DNA from: Hyalangium versicolor
GTDB taxonomy: Bacteria; Myxococcota; Myxococcia; Myxococcales; Myxococcaceae
DNA: 64,000 bases
Direction: 5' to 3'
NCBI RefSeq assembly: GCF_020103695.1
Contig: NZ_JAHXBF010000033.1
Span: 53,255 to 117,254, forward strand
The notes under the pieces are model-generated. The model was given only the letters and a program-made list of their open reading frames with translations, had not been told where the DNA came from and did not search any database. Both the position numbers and the translations under genes were made by a program. Positions 51,621 to 60,602 of this stretch are shown here, one piece after another (position 1 is the first letter of the stretch; the number at the start of each line of letters is the position of its first letter).

Positions 51621-53407
51621 TGAGCGTGTCGGCGGTGCTGCTCCGCCTGCTGCGTTACGGCCGGCCTCACGTGAGCGTGCTCGTGGCGGCGTTCGCGTGC
51701 ATGTCGGTGTTGGGGCTGGGGACGGGCGCATATGCGTACCTGATGGGACCGGCGCTGCGGTTCCTGCTTTCGGGAGGCTCGGAGGGCTTTGGCGGAGCGG
51801 TCTCCGTGCCCTGGCTGTCGCACTTGCCGCGCGAGGCGGCGCTGTGGGGCTTCCCGCTGGTGGTGGTGCTCGTCGGGGCGGTGAAGGGCGTGGGGTACCT
51901 GGGGCAGTTCTACTTCATGGGGCTGTTCGCGCAGCGGGTGGTGAAGGATCTGCGGCGCGAACTGTTCCTGCGGCTCACGGCGCTGTCGCCCTCGCAGCTC
52001 TCGAAGGAGCGGGTGGGGGATCTGCTCAGCCGGTTCTCCACGGACATGACGGCGGTGGAGTGGGCGGCGATGTACACGGTGGGCTCGTACCTCCGGGACT
52101 CGCTCCAGGTGTTGGTGCTGGGGGGCGTGGCGCTGTCGATGAGCCCGCTGTTTGGTGGGGTGATGCTCCTGGTCATTCCGCTGGCGGCGCTTCCGGCCTC
52201 TCGGCTCACGCGCAAGGCGCTGCGAAGGACGCGGGAGGGACAGGCCCAGTTGGGGCAGCTGGCGGGGCAACTTCACGAGGGGCTGGGCGGCCTGCGGACC
52301 ATCCAGGCCTTCAACGGGCAGGCGGCGGAGTTGGCGCGGTTCGCGGCTCACACGAAGGCCCACGAGAAGGCGGTGGTCAGCGCGGCGTGGGCGAGAGGAG
52401 CTGTGCCCGGGATGATGGAGGTGCTCGCGGCGGCGGCGCTCGCGGGGACCCTGGCGTACGCAGCTGCCATGCAGGCGATGGAGCCGGCGGCGCTGCTCTC
52501 GCTGGTGACGGCGGTGATCCTCGTCTATCAGCCCGTGAAGGATCTGGGGCGCGTCACGCAGTTCGCGATGCAGGCGGGCATCTCGGGCGAGCGGATCTTC
52601 GCGCTGCTGGATCTACGGCACCCGGTGGAGGATCCGCCCGGAGTCACCCCCGCGCCGTTGCTTCGGCAGGGCATCCAGATGAAGGAGGTGCGGTTCTCCT
52701 ATGGAGAGCGCCGGGCGTTGGAGGGACTGACGTTGGACCTGCCAGTGGGCAAGGTGACGGCGCTGGTGGGGCCGAGTGGCGGCGGCAAGAGCACGGTGAC
52801 GTCCCTGCTGCTGCGCTTCGAGAAGCCCCAGGCGGGACAACTGCTGCTGGATGGAGTGGACGCGGACCGTTACCAGGCCGCGAGCGTCCGGGCGCAGTTC
52901 GCGCTGGTGACGCAGGAGCCGCTGCTCTTCTCGGGCAGCGTGCTGGACAACCTGCGTTTTGGCCGGCCAGAGGCGACGCTCGAGGAGGTGGAGGCGGCGG
53001 CGAAGGTGGCCAACGCGGATGGGTTCATTCGGAACCTGCCCCAGGGGTATGAGACGCGCATCGGGGAGCGAGGCGTCACGCTGAGCGGAGGACAGCGCCA
53101 GCGGCTGTGCATCGCGAGGGCTGTGCTCTCGCGCGCGCCGGTGCTGGTGTTGGATGAGGCCACGAGCAGCCTCGATCCGGAGAGCGAGCGCGAGGTGCAG
53201 GCCGCGCTGGCTGCGGTGTTGCCGGGGCGTACGGCGCTGGTCATCGCGCATCGGCTCACCACGGTGACGGGAGCGGACGTCATCCATGTGATGGAGGCGG
53301 GACGCATCGTGGAGAGCGGCTCCCATGCGGAGCTGCTGCAGGCAGGAGGCCGCTATGCGGCGCTGTGGAACCTGCAGACCTCGGGGGCCGAGCGAGGAGC
53401 GGCATGA
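51620..53407 (+). CDS. msbA: MsbA-type ABC transporter (lipid A flippase)
   Basis: A fused ABC exporter half of 595 residues: six-helix membrane domain (about 1-330) with ERVGDLLSRFSTDMTAVEWA in the first coupling region and an ATPase domain (about 340-595). Walker A GPSGGGKSTVTSLLL, Q-loop VTQEPLLF, signature TLSGGQRQRLCIARAV, Walker B VLVLDEATSSLD, and H-loop VIAHRLTTV. MsbA flips lipid A-core across the inner membrane. Family members export many lipids; the assignment rests on the surrounding lpxK, waaA and GT genes, as in E. coli msbA-lpxK. The ATG overlaps the upstream stop and the stop overlaps the next ATG (ATGA). Confidence 0.85.
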   Translation: MSVSAVLLRLLRYGRPHVSVLVAAFACMSVLGLGTGAYAYLMGPALRFLLSGGSEGFGGAVSVPWLSHLPREAALWGFPLVVVLVGAVKGVGYLGQFYFMGLFAQRVVKDLRRELFLRLTALSPSQLSKERVGDLLSRFSTDMTAVEWAAMYTVGSYLRDSLQVLVLGGVALSMSPLFGGVMLLVIPLAALPASRLTRKALRRTREGQAQLGQLAGQLHEGLGGLRTIQAFNGQAAELARFAAHTKAHEKAVVSAAWARGAVPGMMEVLAAAALAGTLAYAAAMQAMEPAALLSLVTAVILVYQPVKDLGRVTQFAMQAGISGERIFALLDLRHPVEDPPGVTPAPLLRQGIQMKEVRFSYGERRALEGLTLDLPVGKVTALVGPSGGGKSTVTSLLLRFEKPQAGQLLLDGVDADRYQAASVRAQFALVTQEPLLFSGSVLDNLRFGRPEATLEEVEAAAKVANADGFIRNLPQGYETRIGERGVTLSGGQRQRLCIARAVLSRAPVLVLDEATSSLDPESEREVQAALAAVLPGRTALVIAHRLTTVTGADVIHVMEAGRIVESGSHAELLQAGGRYAALWNLQTSGAERGAA

Positions 53408-54558
53408 AGCCGGCAGTGGCAGTGGGCAAGGGGCTTCGGGCGCTCGTGGGGCTCATGTTGTTGCTCTTGGGGTTCGCGGGCTTCTTCACCTGTGCGGCCG
53501 CGACAGTGGACTACCCGGTGGTGCCGGCGCAGGCCGGGGTGCAGGAGTGGCCGCGTGGCGCCTTCCACGTGCACACGACGCGCTCGGATGGGCATGGGAC
53601 GGTGGAGGAGGTCGCGGCGGCGGCGCGAGCGGCAGGGCTCCAGTTCGTGGTGCTCACGGACCACAACGACTTTGCCCCGCGTGAGCCGGCCTTCATCAAC
53701 GGAGTGCTGATGGTGCCAGCGGTGGAGATCTCCACGCCATCGGGGCACTTGGTGGCGTTCGGCATGCAGACTCCGCTGGACGGCGCGCGTGCGAGGCAGG
53801 AGGGCGTGAGAGCGGTGGAGGCGGCGGGCGGTGTGAGCGTGTTGGCGCACCCGGTCCAGAAGAAGAATCCGTGGAAGGATCCGGAGGGTGCCCGCCAGGC
53901 CCGGGGGTTCGAGTTGTACTCGGCGGACTCGCTCTTCCGAGAAGCGCTGCGCAGCCCGTTCTCGCGGTTGATACCGGCGGCGGGGGCGTATTTCAGCAAT
54001 CCGTTGCACGGGGTGATGCTGCTGGTGACGCCGCAGCCTGCGAGCGAAGAGCGGCTGCTGGAGCTCACCCGGGAGCGGCCTCGGCTGGCGCTGTGCTCGC
54101 ATGACGCGCATGGATGGCCGCGCTACGAGGATGTCTTCCGCTCGCTGGCCATGTACCTCCCGCCGGCTGCGCTTCCCGAGCCGCTCTCGACGGATCCCCG
54201 AGCCGCGGAGGCGCAGGTATTTCGAGCGCTGGCGAGCGGTCAGGCCCTCTGTGCCTTCCGCGCGCTGGGAGAGCCCACGGGATTCGCGCTCGAAGGACCG
54301 CTTACGGAGAAGCGCGAGGCCCGGGTTGGGGATGTCCTGACAGTCCGTCTGCCCCCACATCCCGAGGGGGCCGTCCGAGTGGAAGTCTGGGGAGCGGGTC
54401 GGCTCCGGCCGGACGGGGATTCGGTCGATCTGACGGAGGAGGGGGCGGTGCAGATCGAGGTGTGGGTGCAGGCCCCAGGGAGGCTGTTCGGCTCGGAGTG
54501 GAGGCCTTGGATCGTCCCGAGTCCGGTACGTGTGGTGCCGCGAGGCTCTGGCATCTGA
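53404..54558 (+). CDS. membrane-anchored PHP-domain phosphoesterase
   Basis: A 384-residue protein: N-terminal signal/anchor helix (LVGLMLLLLGFAGFFTC), then a PHP domain (about 45-280). Metal-binding motifs are intact: FHVHTTRSDGHGT (HxH), LTDHNDF, VEIST, VLAHPVQKK, CSHDAHG. The C-terminal 100 residues are beta-rich (VRVEVWGAGRL and QIEVWVQ). PHP proteins include phosphatases and histidinol phosphatases; with an anchor and inside an LPS operon, an envelope phosphatase is plausible but not shown. The ATG overlaps the msbA stop (ATGA). Confidence 0.85.
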   Translation: MKPAVAVGKGLRALVGLMLLLLGFAGFFTCAAATVDYPVVPAQAGVQEWPRGAFHVHTTRSDGHGTVEEVAAAARAAGLQFVVLTDHNDFAPREPAFINGVLMVPAVEISTPSGHLVAFGMQTPLDGARARQEGVRAVEAAGGVSVLAHPVQKKNPWKDPEGARQARGFELYSADSLFREALRSPFSRLIPAAGAYFSNPLHGVMLLVTPQPASEERLLELTRERPRLALCSHDAHGWPRYEDVFRSLAMYLPPAALPEPLSTDPRAAEAQVFRALASGQALCAFRALGEPTGFALEGPLTEKREARVGDVLTVRLPPHPEGAVRVEVWGAGRLRPDGDSVDLTEEGAVQIEVWVQAPGRLFGSEWRPWIVPSPVRVVPRGSGI

Positions 54559-54577
54559 TAGAGGACGCGGCGCGCCC

Positions 54578-55870
54578 ATGCGCCTCCTGTACATCCTCGC
54601 CAGCTACGTGCTGTTCACGGTCCTGTTCCCGGTGCTCTCGGTGTACCGGAAGACGCGCCATGGGCTGAAGCAGCGCCTGGGCTTCTACGCTCCGGGGACG
54701 TTGCCGACGGGCTCGGGACCGCTGCTCTGGCTGCACGGGGCGAGCGCGGGAGATCTGCTGGCGCTCTCGCCCATGTTCGGCCCGCTGCGAGAGCGCTTCC
54801 CGGGCTGCCGGATCCTGCTCTCGACGACGACGAACACGGGCTATTTGATGGCGCGGGATCGGCTGGCGAAGCAGATCGACGGAGTGGTGTACGCACCGTA
54901 CGATCTCTGGGGAGCCACGCGCCGGGCGGTGCGAGCCATCCGTCCGGACCTGTTGGTGCTGGAGTACACGGAGATCTGGCCGAACCTGATCCGGGCGGCG
55001 AAGCGGAACGGAGCCCGGGTGGTGCTGACCAACGGGCGGTTCTCGCCGAAGAACGAGGGACGGTACCGGCTGTTCTTCTCGCTGATAGGCAACCCGCTGC
55101 GAGACCTGGACCTGTTCCTGATGCGCCTGGACGAAGAGGCCGAGCGGGCGCGAGGCCTGGGAGCGCCAGCGGAGCGGGTCTGGGTGACGGGCAACACGAA
55201 GTTCGACGCGCTCGCGGTGCCGCCAGCGAAGGAGGACGAGGCGCTGCGGCGGGCGTTGGGGCTGGTGGAGGGCGCGCGGGTGCTGATGGCGGGCAGCACG
55301 CACGAAGGAGAGGAGGAGCACCTGCTGGGGGTGTACCGGAGGCTGTTGCCGGCATATCCGGATCTGCGATTGGTGATCGTGCCGAGGTACATCGATCGAG
55401 CGGGGCGCATCTCAGCGCTGGCGAGGGAGGCGGGGCTGACGGTGGGGTTGCGCTCGCAGGAGAACCGGGAGGGCGGGCAGGTGGTGGTGCTGGACACGAT
55501 CGGCGAGCTGTCGCGGGCGTACCGATTGGCGACGCTGGTCTTCGTGGGAGGGTCCTTCACGAAGCGAGGAGGACAGAACATCCTGGAGCCAGCGGGGCAG
55601 GGGAAGCCGGTGCTCTTCGGGCCACACATGGACAACTTCCGGGACAGCGTGCAGGTGCTGGAGGGCCGGGGAGGCATCCAGGTGAAGAATGCGGAGGAAC
55701 TCTACGAGAGGGTCTCGGAGCTCCTCGCCCATCCGGAGCGGATGCATGCGTTGGGAGAGCAGGCACGCGGAGTGGTGGGTAAGATCTCGGGAGCGAGTCG
55801 TCGCAACGCGGAGCACATGGCGAAACTCTTCGAGAATCCGGCCGAGGCTTCTGGGAAAGGGCCAGGGTGA
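54578..55870 (+). CDS. waaA: Kdo transferase WaaA (KdtA)
   Basis: Adds Kdo residues to lipid IVA from CMP-Kdo. 430 residues of GT30: N-terminal membrane anchor, KTRHGLKQRLGFYAP, ILLSTTTNTGYLMARDRL, VLEYTEIWPNLIRAAKRNG, and VFVGGSFTKRGGQNILEPA, which are strong WaaA hallmarks. The glycine-rich motif reads WLHGASAGDLLALSP: the position of the catalytic Glu in E. coli (E60, in HAVSVGE) is Asp59 here. Either the Asp does the same job or function is altered. Whether mono- or di-functional cannot be told. It sits 19 bases after the PHP gene, ahead of two GTs. Confidence 0.93.
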   Translation: MRLLYILASYVLFTVLFPVLSVYRKTRHGLKQRLGFYAPGTLPTGSGPLLWLHGASAGDLLALSPMFGPLRERFPGCRILLSTTTNTGYLMARDRLAKQIDGVVYAPYDLWGATRRAVRAIRPDLLVLEYTEIWPNLIRAAKRNGARVVLTNGRFSPKNEGRYRLFFSLIGNPLRDLDLFLMRLDEEAERARGLGAPAERVWVTGNTKFDALAVPPAKEDEALRRALGLVEGARVLMAGSTHEGEEEHLLGVYRRLLPAYPDLRLVIVPRYIDRAGRISALAREAGLTVGLRSQENREGGQVVVLDTIGELSRAYRLATLVFVGGSFTKRGGQNILEPAGQGKPVLFGPHMDNFRDSVQVLEGRGGIQVKNAEELYERVSELLAHPERMHALGEQARGVVGKISGASRRNAEHMAKLFENPAEASGKGPG

Positions 55871-55877
55871 GGGCTCC

Positions 55878-56939
55878 ATGTCCCTGGTGATCCACCCTCA
55901 CTTCCATCGGAGGTACACGGGGGTCTCTCGCCATGTGGAGAACGTGGTGCCGGAGTTGGCACGGGAGCTGGAGACGCGAATCATCGGCTCACACCTCGGC
56001 TCTTCGATGCCACGAATTCGCTGGGGGGAACTACTGGGCCGGATTCGTCGCGAGCCCGTGGTCTGGCATGCGCACCGGAACAACGAGTTGCTGGTGGGAG
56101 TGCTGCTGAGGTTGTTGGGGCGGCAGGTGAAGCTGGTCTTCACCCGGCACACAGCGAGGGCACCCACCGCATACACGCGTTGGTTGGCAAGGAGCGCGGA
56201 TGCCCTGGTGGCGCTCACGAACGAGGTTGCGGAGGCGATGGCGATGCCCTCGACGATCGTCGGTCATGGCGTCGATCTGGGACGGTTCCAGCCGCCAGTG
56301 GACCGCGACGAGGCATGGCGGAAGCTGGGGTTTGGTGGGCGCTACGGGGTAGGGGTGGTGGGGCGGATCCGGAAGGAAAAGGGGCAGGGGGACTTCATCG
56401 AGGCCATCCGGCCGCTGCTGCCGGTGTATCCGGAGTGGAGGGCCGTTCTTGTCGGCTTGGCCAAAGGGCCGGACAAGCAGTGGGTAGACTCTCTCAGCGA
56501 TGGGCTCGGTGAGCGCCTGGTGCTCGCGGGAGAGCAGTCGGTGATCCAGCCCTGGTATCAGGGGTTCACCCTCCTGGTGCACCCTTCGTATGTGGAGGGG
56601 TATTCGCTGGTGCACGTGGAGGCGATGGCCTCCGGATGCTGCGTGGTCGCGAGCCGGCTGAAGTACCTGGACACGCTGATCGAGCACGGCCGGACGGGCT
56701 TCTTCTTCGAGCCAGGAGACGTGAAGGGGCTGCGAGAGTTGCTCGACATGCTGATGCGAGAGCCGGAGCGGGCTCGCGAGGTAGGACGCAACGCGGCCGA
56801 GCATGCGCGAACCCGGTGCGGCATCGAGCACGAGGCGCACGCGCTTCGAGACCTCTACCTCTCGCTGCTCCGAGAGAGCGGCTCGGGCTCAGGCCAGCAT
56901 CGGTTGGCGGAGGGCTCCACGGCAGGAGAGCATCGATGA
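55878..56939 (+). CDS. GT4-family glycosyltransferase, LPS core candidate
   Basis: A 353-residue GT-B glycosyltransferase. N-domain includes MSLVIHPHFHRRYTGVSRHVENVV, and C-domain VGVVGRIRKEKGQGDFIEAIRPLL and VHPSYVEGYSLVHVEAMASGC, the GT4 EX7E signature (EGYSLVHVE). GT4 proteins such as WaaG use UDP-hexose on LPS core. ATG 55878 follows the waaA stop by 7 bases; GAGGG is upstream. Its last codon overlaps the ATG of the next GT. Acceptor and donor are inferred only from the operon. Confidence 0.87.
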   Translation: MSLVIHPHFHRRYTGVSRHVENVVPELARELETRIIGSHLGSSMPRIRWGELLGRIRREPVVWHAHRNNELLVGVLLRLLGRQVKLVFTRHTARAPTAYTRWLARSADALVALTNEVAEAMAMPSTIVGHGVDLGRFQPPVDRDEAWRKLGFGGRYGVGVVGRIRKEKGQGDFIEAIRPLLPVYPEWRAVLVGLAKGPDKQWVDSLSDGLGERLVLAGEQSVIQPWYQGFTLLVHPSYVEGYSLVHVEAMASGCCVVASRLKYLDTLIEHGRTGFFFEPGDVKGLRELLDMLMREPERAREVGRNAAEHARTRCGIEHEAHALRDLYLSLLRESGSGSGQHRLAEGSTAGEHR

Positions 56940-57958
56940 AGATCCTGCACCTGCTGGCGAGTCCGTTCTGGAGCGGGCCTGCGGAGAACGTGGCGTTGCT
57001 GGCACTGGCGCAGCGGCAGGCAGGGCACGAGGTAGCGGTCGCGGTGGACCGGCGGCGCAGGAAGGTCGCTGCGGAGGAGCCTGCGGTGCCGAGATTCGAG
57101 GCGCTCGGTCTGCTGGACGCGGGAGGGCTGGAGCTGTCGGTGAAGTCGCTCCCGTGGGCAGTGCTGCAGGACATGCGCCTGTTGCGAAGGAGAAGCGTCG
57201 ACGTGGTGCATGCGCACTTCACCCACGATCACCTCATCGCGCGCTGGGCGAGGCCACGGGAAGCAGTGCTGATCCGCTCGGTTCATGCTCCACGTTCGCT
57301 CAGATCATCGCTCCCGAGAGCCGATGCGTACACGGTGCCCGCGGCGACGGACGTGTCTCGGCTCGAGGGGCGGAGGGTGCAGGTGCTGCCCCCGCTCGTG
57401 GATTCTCGGTTCCGGCCTGCGGAGGACCGGGAAGCGCTCCGAGCGAAGCTGGGCCTGACGGGCGCTCCGGTGATCGGGATGGTGTCGACCTTCCAGGCGT
57501 CGAGGAGACACGCGCTGGGAGTTACGGCTTTCGCAGAACTCCGGCGCACGCGGCCGGAGGCACGGTTGGTGCTGGTAGGTGACGGAGCATTGCTGGAGCA
57601 GGTCCGGCAGCAGGTGCACGAGCACCGCCTCGAGGAATGGGTCACCTTCGCGGGATATCAGCAAGGAGACGCATTCGTGAGGTGGCTCCAGGCGCTCGAC
57701 GAGGTGTGGATTCTGGGGTTGGGGAACGACTGGAGCGGGAGAGCGGCGGCGCAGGCTCGGGCGTGCGGAGTCCGGGTCGTGGCCGTGGAGGAGGGCGCCT
57801 TGCCCTCTCTATCGGACGTGAGAGTCGAACAGCCTTCGCCCGAGGCGGTGGTGGCCGCCTCGTTGTCACAAGGACGTGCCCGAGTGGAGCACCCCTCGAA
57901 TCAGCGTATTGCCGAGGACGTGTTGGCGCTCTACGAGCAGGCGCGGAGCGCCAGGTGA
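56936..57958 (+). CDS. GT-B glycosyltransferase, LPS core candidate
   Basis: A 340-residue protein. N-domain MKILHLLASPFWSGPAENVA, then VDVVHAHFTHDHLIARWA and RSVHAPRS; the C-domain has IGMVSTFQASRRHALG, LVLVGDGALLEQV and VTFAGYQQGDAFVRWLQALD. The usual EX7E signature is replaced by DEVWILGLGNDWSGRAAAQA, so it is a divergent GT4-type. The start ATG overlaps the upstream stop by ATGA, and its stop overlaps the lpxK GTG (GTGA). The donor is unknown. Confidence 0.83.
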   Translation: MKILHLLASPFWSGPAENVALLALAQRQAGHEVAVAVDRRRRKVAAEEPAVPRFEALGLLDAGGLELSVKSLPWAVLQDMRLLRRRSVDVVHAHFTHDHLIARWARPREAVLIRSVHAPRSLRSSLPRADAYTVPAATDVSRLEGRRVQVLPPLVDSRFRPAEDREALRAKLGLTGAPVIGMVSTFQASRRHALGVTAFAELRRTRPEARLVLVGDGALLEQVRQQVHEHRLEEWVTFAGYQQGDAFVRWLQALDEVWILGLGNDWSGRAAAQARACGVRVVAVEEGALPSLSDVRVEQPSPEAVVAASLSQGRARVEHPSNQRIAEDVLALYEQARSAR

Positions 57959-59034
57959 ACTCCGAACTGGCTCGAGAGGAGCCGCGAGAAGCGCCCACGG
58001 CAGTGGAGCGGCTCTTCTATCCATCCGAGCCCGAGTCCTGGGATCGGCGCATGCTGTTGGCCCCGGTAACGGCGTTGTCCTGGGGTTACGGGCTGGGGGT
58101 CCGGCTGCGAGGTGCGCTCTACGACGCGCGGGTTCTGAGCGGGGAGCGAGTCGAAGGGCTCCGAGTCATCTCCGTGGGAAACCTGAACGTAGGAGGCACG
58201 GGAAAGACACCAGCGGTGCTGCACCTTGCGGGGATGTTGATTCGCGAGGGGCGCAAGGTGGGAATCCTGACGCGAGGCTACGGGCGTCGGTCGAAGGAGC
58301 CTCTCATCTTCACGGGAGCGGCCCCGCTGCCACCGGTAGAGGAAGCAGGAGACGAACCGCTTCTGTTGGCGCGCCGGTGTCCGGAGGCCCGAGTGCTGGT
58401 GGGAGCGGATCGACGAGCGCTAGCGCGTCGAGCTCGGGATGAGCTCGGCCTCGAAGTGGTGCTCCTGGACGATGGTTTCCAGCACCGGCGCCTGGCACGG
58501 GACGAAGATCTGGTGGTGGTGGACGAAGCAGCAGGCTTCGGAAACGGCAGGATGCTGCCAAGGGGCCCGCTGCGAGAGCCGCTCGCTGCATTGCACAGGG
58601 CCACACTCTTCTGGGTCCGGACTGCGACATCCGCCGTATCACCACTGACTCCACTGCCGGGCCCACAGGTCCGGACACGCTACGTGCCTACGGCCTGGGT
58701 GGATCCCACCGGAGCGCAGCACCCACCGGAGGCCTTGTCGGAAGTCTCCGTGGTGGCGTTGGCGGGGCTAGCCCGTCCGGGGAACTTCCTGCGCACGTTG
58801 CGGCAGCTCGGAGTGCGCATCCTGGATGCAGCCCTTTTCCCGGATCACCATCGCTTCACAGCCAGCGAGCTCCGAGAGGTCGAGGCGCGGGCAGTAAGGC
58901 TGGGAGCGAGGGTGGTGACGACCGAGAAGGACGCAGTGCGCCTGCCACGGGAGTTCGAGGCTTGGACGGTTCGGTTGGGCGTGGAAGTACTCGAAGGCGA
59001 GGAACTGCTGCGCAAGGCGCTGGGGCTCACCTGA
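57955..59034 (+). CDS. lpxK: tetraacyldisaccharide 4'-kinase
   Basis: Phosphorylates the 4' position of the lipid A disaccharide. 359 residues; N-terminal hydrophobic region (PVTALSWGYGLGVRLRGALYD), P-loop VISVGNLNVGGTGKTP (about 65-80), then VGILTRGYGRRSKEP, GLEVVLLDDGFQHRRLARD and VVTTEKDAVRLP, all characteristic. GTG 57955 overlaps the upstream stop (GTGA). In E. coli lpxK follows msbA; here msbA and lpxK are in the same operon with waaA and GTs between. Confidence 0.95.
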   Translation: MNSELAREEPREAPTAVERLFYPSEPESWDRRMLLAPVTALSWGYGLGVRLRGALYDARVLSGERVEGLRVISVGNLNVGGTGKTPAVLHLAGMLIREGRKVGILTRGYGRRSKEPLIFTGAAPLPPVEEAGDEPLLLARRCPEARVLVGADRRALARRARDELGLEVVLLDDGFQHRRLARDEDLVVVDEAAGFGNGRMLPRGPLREPLAALHRATLFWVRTATSAVSPLTPLPGPQVRTRYVPTAWVDPTGAQHPPEALSEVSVVALAGLARPGNFLRTLRQLGVRILDAALFPDHHRFTASELREVEARAVRLGARVVTTEKDAVRLPREFEAWTVRLGVEVLEGEELLRKALGLT

Positions 59035-59093
59035 GCGAGGAACGTTCCCAGCTGACTTGAGAGGTGCGAGAGGCTGTGGGACAAAGCGCCGCC

Positions 59094-60107
59094 ATGGCCG
59101 CAGCCTCGACCGCCCGTGCGTCCCGCGCACTGCTCCAGCTTCCACAGACCTTCGCGCGCAGGAGGGTTCTGCTGGTCGGGGATCTCGTCGCCGACCGTTA
59201 CATTTATGGTCAGACGGATCGGGTGAGCCGCGAGGCACCGGTGCTCATCGTTCGGTACGAATCCTCCGAGGTGAAGCTGGGAGGGGGAGCGAACGTGGCG
59301 GCGAACATCCGGGCTCTCTCGGGGCAGGTGACAGCGGTCGGAGTCCTGGGCGCGGACGAGTCGGGTCGAGAACTCCGTCAGTTGTTCGAAACGACCGGTA
59401 TCCGCCTCAGCGCTGCTTCCGCGAAGGGGCTCGAGACAGAGACCAAGACGCGCATCCTGGCGGGAGGGATCAATACGACCCGCCAGCAGATGCTGCGAGT
59501 GGATCGAGGCCAGCGGGGGCCTCTTCCTCCCAGGGTGCGGCGGACACTCGCCCGGCTCGTGGAGGAGGCTGCGAGAGAGGTGGACGCGGTCGTGGTCTCC
59601 GACTACGGCGCGGGAGTGGTGGGGGACGAAGTGCGCGAGGTGCTGCGTAAGCTGGCGGGAGACGGGCTCCCGGTCTGCGTGGACAGTCGCTATTCGCTGG
59701 CGTCGTTCACGGGCGTCACGGTGTGCAAGCCCAACGAGCCAGAGCTGGAGGTCCTCTCGGGACGTCCTGTGCGCAACGAGGCGGAGCTGAGGGAGGCGGG
59801 GCACGAGACGGTGAAGCGGCTCGGGTGCAAGGCGCTGCTGGTGACGCGGGGTCGGCACGGAATGATGCTCTTCGATGCGAAGGGTGGGGTGGATATCATC
59901 CCGGTGCACGGTGCGAAGGAGGCGGTGGACGTGACGGGAGCGGGGGACACGGTGATCGCGTCCTTCTCGCTGGCGCTGGCGGCGGGAGCAACGTTCGGAG
60001 AGGCCGCGAGGCTGGCGAACGTAGCGGGCGCGCTGGTGGTGCAGAAGCAGGGCACGGCGACGGTGTCGAGGGACGAGCTGCTCGACGAGCTGAGGAGCGC
60101 GCGATGA
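59094..60107 (+). CDS. hldA: D-glycero-beta-D-manno-heptose-7-phosphate kinase
   Basis: PfkB-family kinase that makes heptose 1,7-bisphosphate for ADP-heptose. 337 residues: VLLVGDLVADRYIYGQTDRVS, EVKLGGGANVAANIRALSG (substrate GG), and DVTGAGDTVIASFSLALAAG (PfkB catalytic GAGD). In E. coli this is the N-terminal half of HldE; here it stands alone, with the nucleotidyltransferase as the next gene. The start is uncertain: ATG 59094 is used; GTG 59064 and GTG 59076 are upstream. Its stop overlaps the hldC ATG (ATGA). Confidence 0.93.
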   Translation: MAAASTARASRALLQLPQTFARRRVLLVGDLVADRYIYGQTDRVSREAPVLIVRYESSEVKLGGGANVAANIRALSGQVTAVGVLGADESGRELRQLFETTGIRLSAASAKGLETETKTRILAGGINTTRQQMLRVDRGQRGPLPPRVRRTLARLVEEAAREVDAVVVSDYGAGVVGDEVREVLRKLAGDGLPVCVDSRYSLASFTGVTVCKPNEPELEVLSGRPVRNEAELREAGHETVKRLGCKALLVTRGRHGMMLFDAKGGVDIIPVHGAKEAVDVTGAGDTVIASFSLALAAGATFGEAARLANVAGALVVQKQGTATVSRDELLDELRSAR

Positions 60108-60595
60108 GCACGCTGAACAAGATTCGGACGCTGGCCCAGGTGGTGGAGGAGCGGGAGCGGTGGCGTGCGGAGGGACGCACGGTGGCGCTGGCCAACGGCA
60201 TCTTCGATCTGCTGCACGTAGGGCACGTGCGGTATCTGCAGGGGGCGAAGGAACTGGCGGACGTGCTGGTGGTGGCAGTGAACTCGGATGCTTCGACACG
60301 GGCATACAAGGGGCCTGGGCGGCCGTACATTCCGGAATCCGAGCGGTCGGAACTGGTCGCAGCGCTCGCGTGCACGGATCGAGTGGTTCTCTTCGATGAG
60401 CCGAACGTGAGGAGCCTCATCCGGGTGCTGAAGCCGGACGTGCATGTGAAGGGCACGGACTACACACCGGACACCATCCCGGAAGCAGACGAGGTACGAG
60501 CTTACGGTGGGCGCACTGCGGTCGCTGGAGATCCCAAGAACCACAGCACCACCGAGATTGCCCAGCGCACGGGACGTGAGGGCGGGAAAGGCTAG
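60104..60595 (+). CDS. hldC: D-glycero-beta-D-manno-heptose 1-phosphate adenylyltransferase
   Basis: Adenylates heptose 1-phosphate to ADP-heptose. 163 residues: GIFDLLHVGHVRYLQGAKEL (HxGH nucleotidyltransferase motif), VAVNSDASTRAYKGPGRPYI, and HVKGTDYTPDTI. It matches the C-terminal domain of HldE. It is translationally coupled with hldA; separate hldA and hldC genes are known in many bacteria outside Enterobacteria. An ADP-heptose epimerase (HldD) is not in the window. Confidence 0.94.
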   Translation: MSTLNKIRTLAQVVEERERWRAEGRTVALANGIFDLLHVGHVRYLQGAKELADVLVVAVNSDASTRAYKGPGRPYIPESERSELVAALACTDRVVLFDEPNVRSLIRVLKPDVHVKGTDYTPDTIPEADEVRAYGGRTAVAGDPKNHSTTEIAQRTGREGGKG

Positions 60596-60602
60596 AGCGC
60601 CC

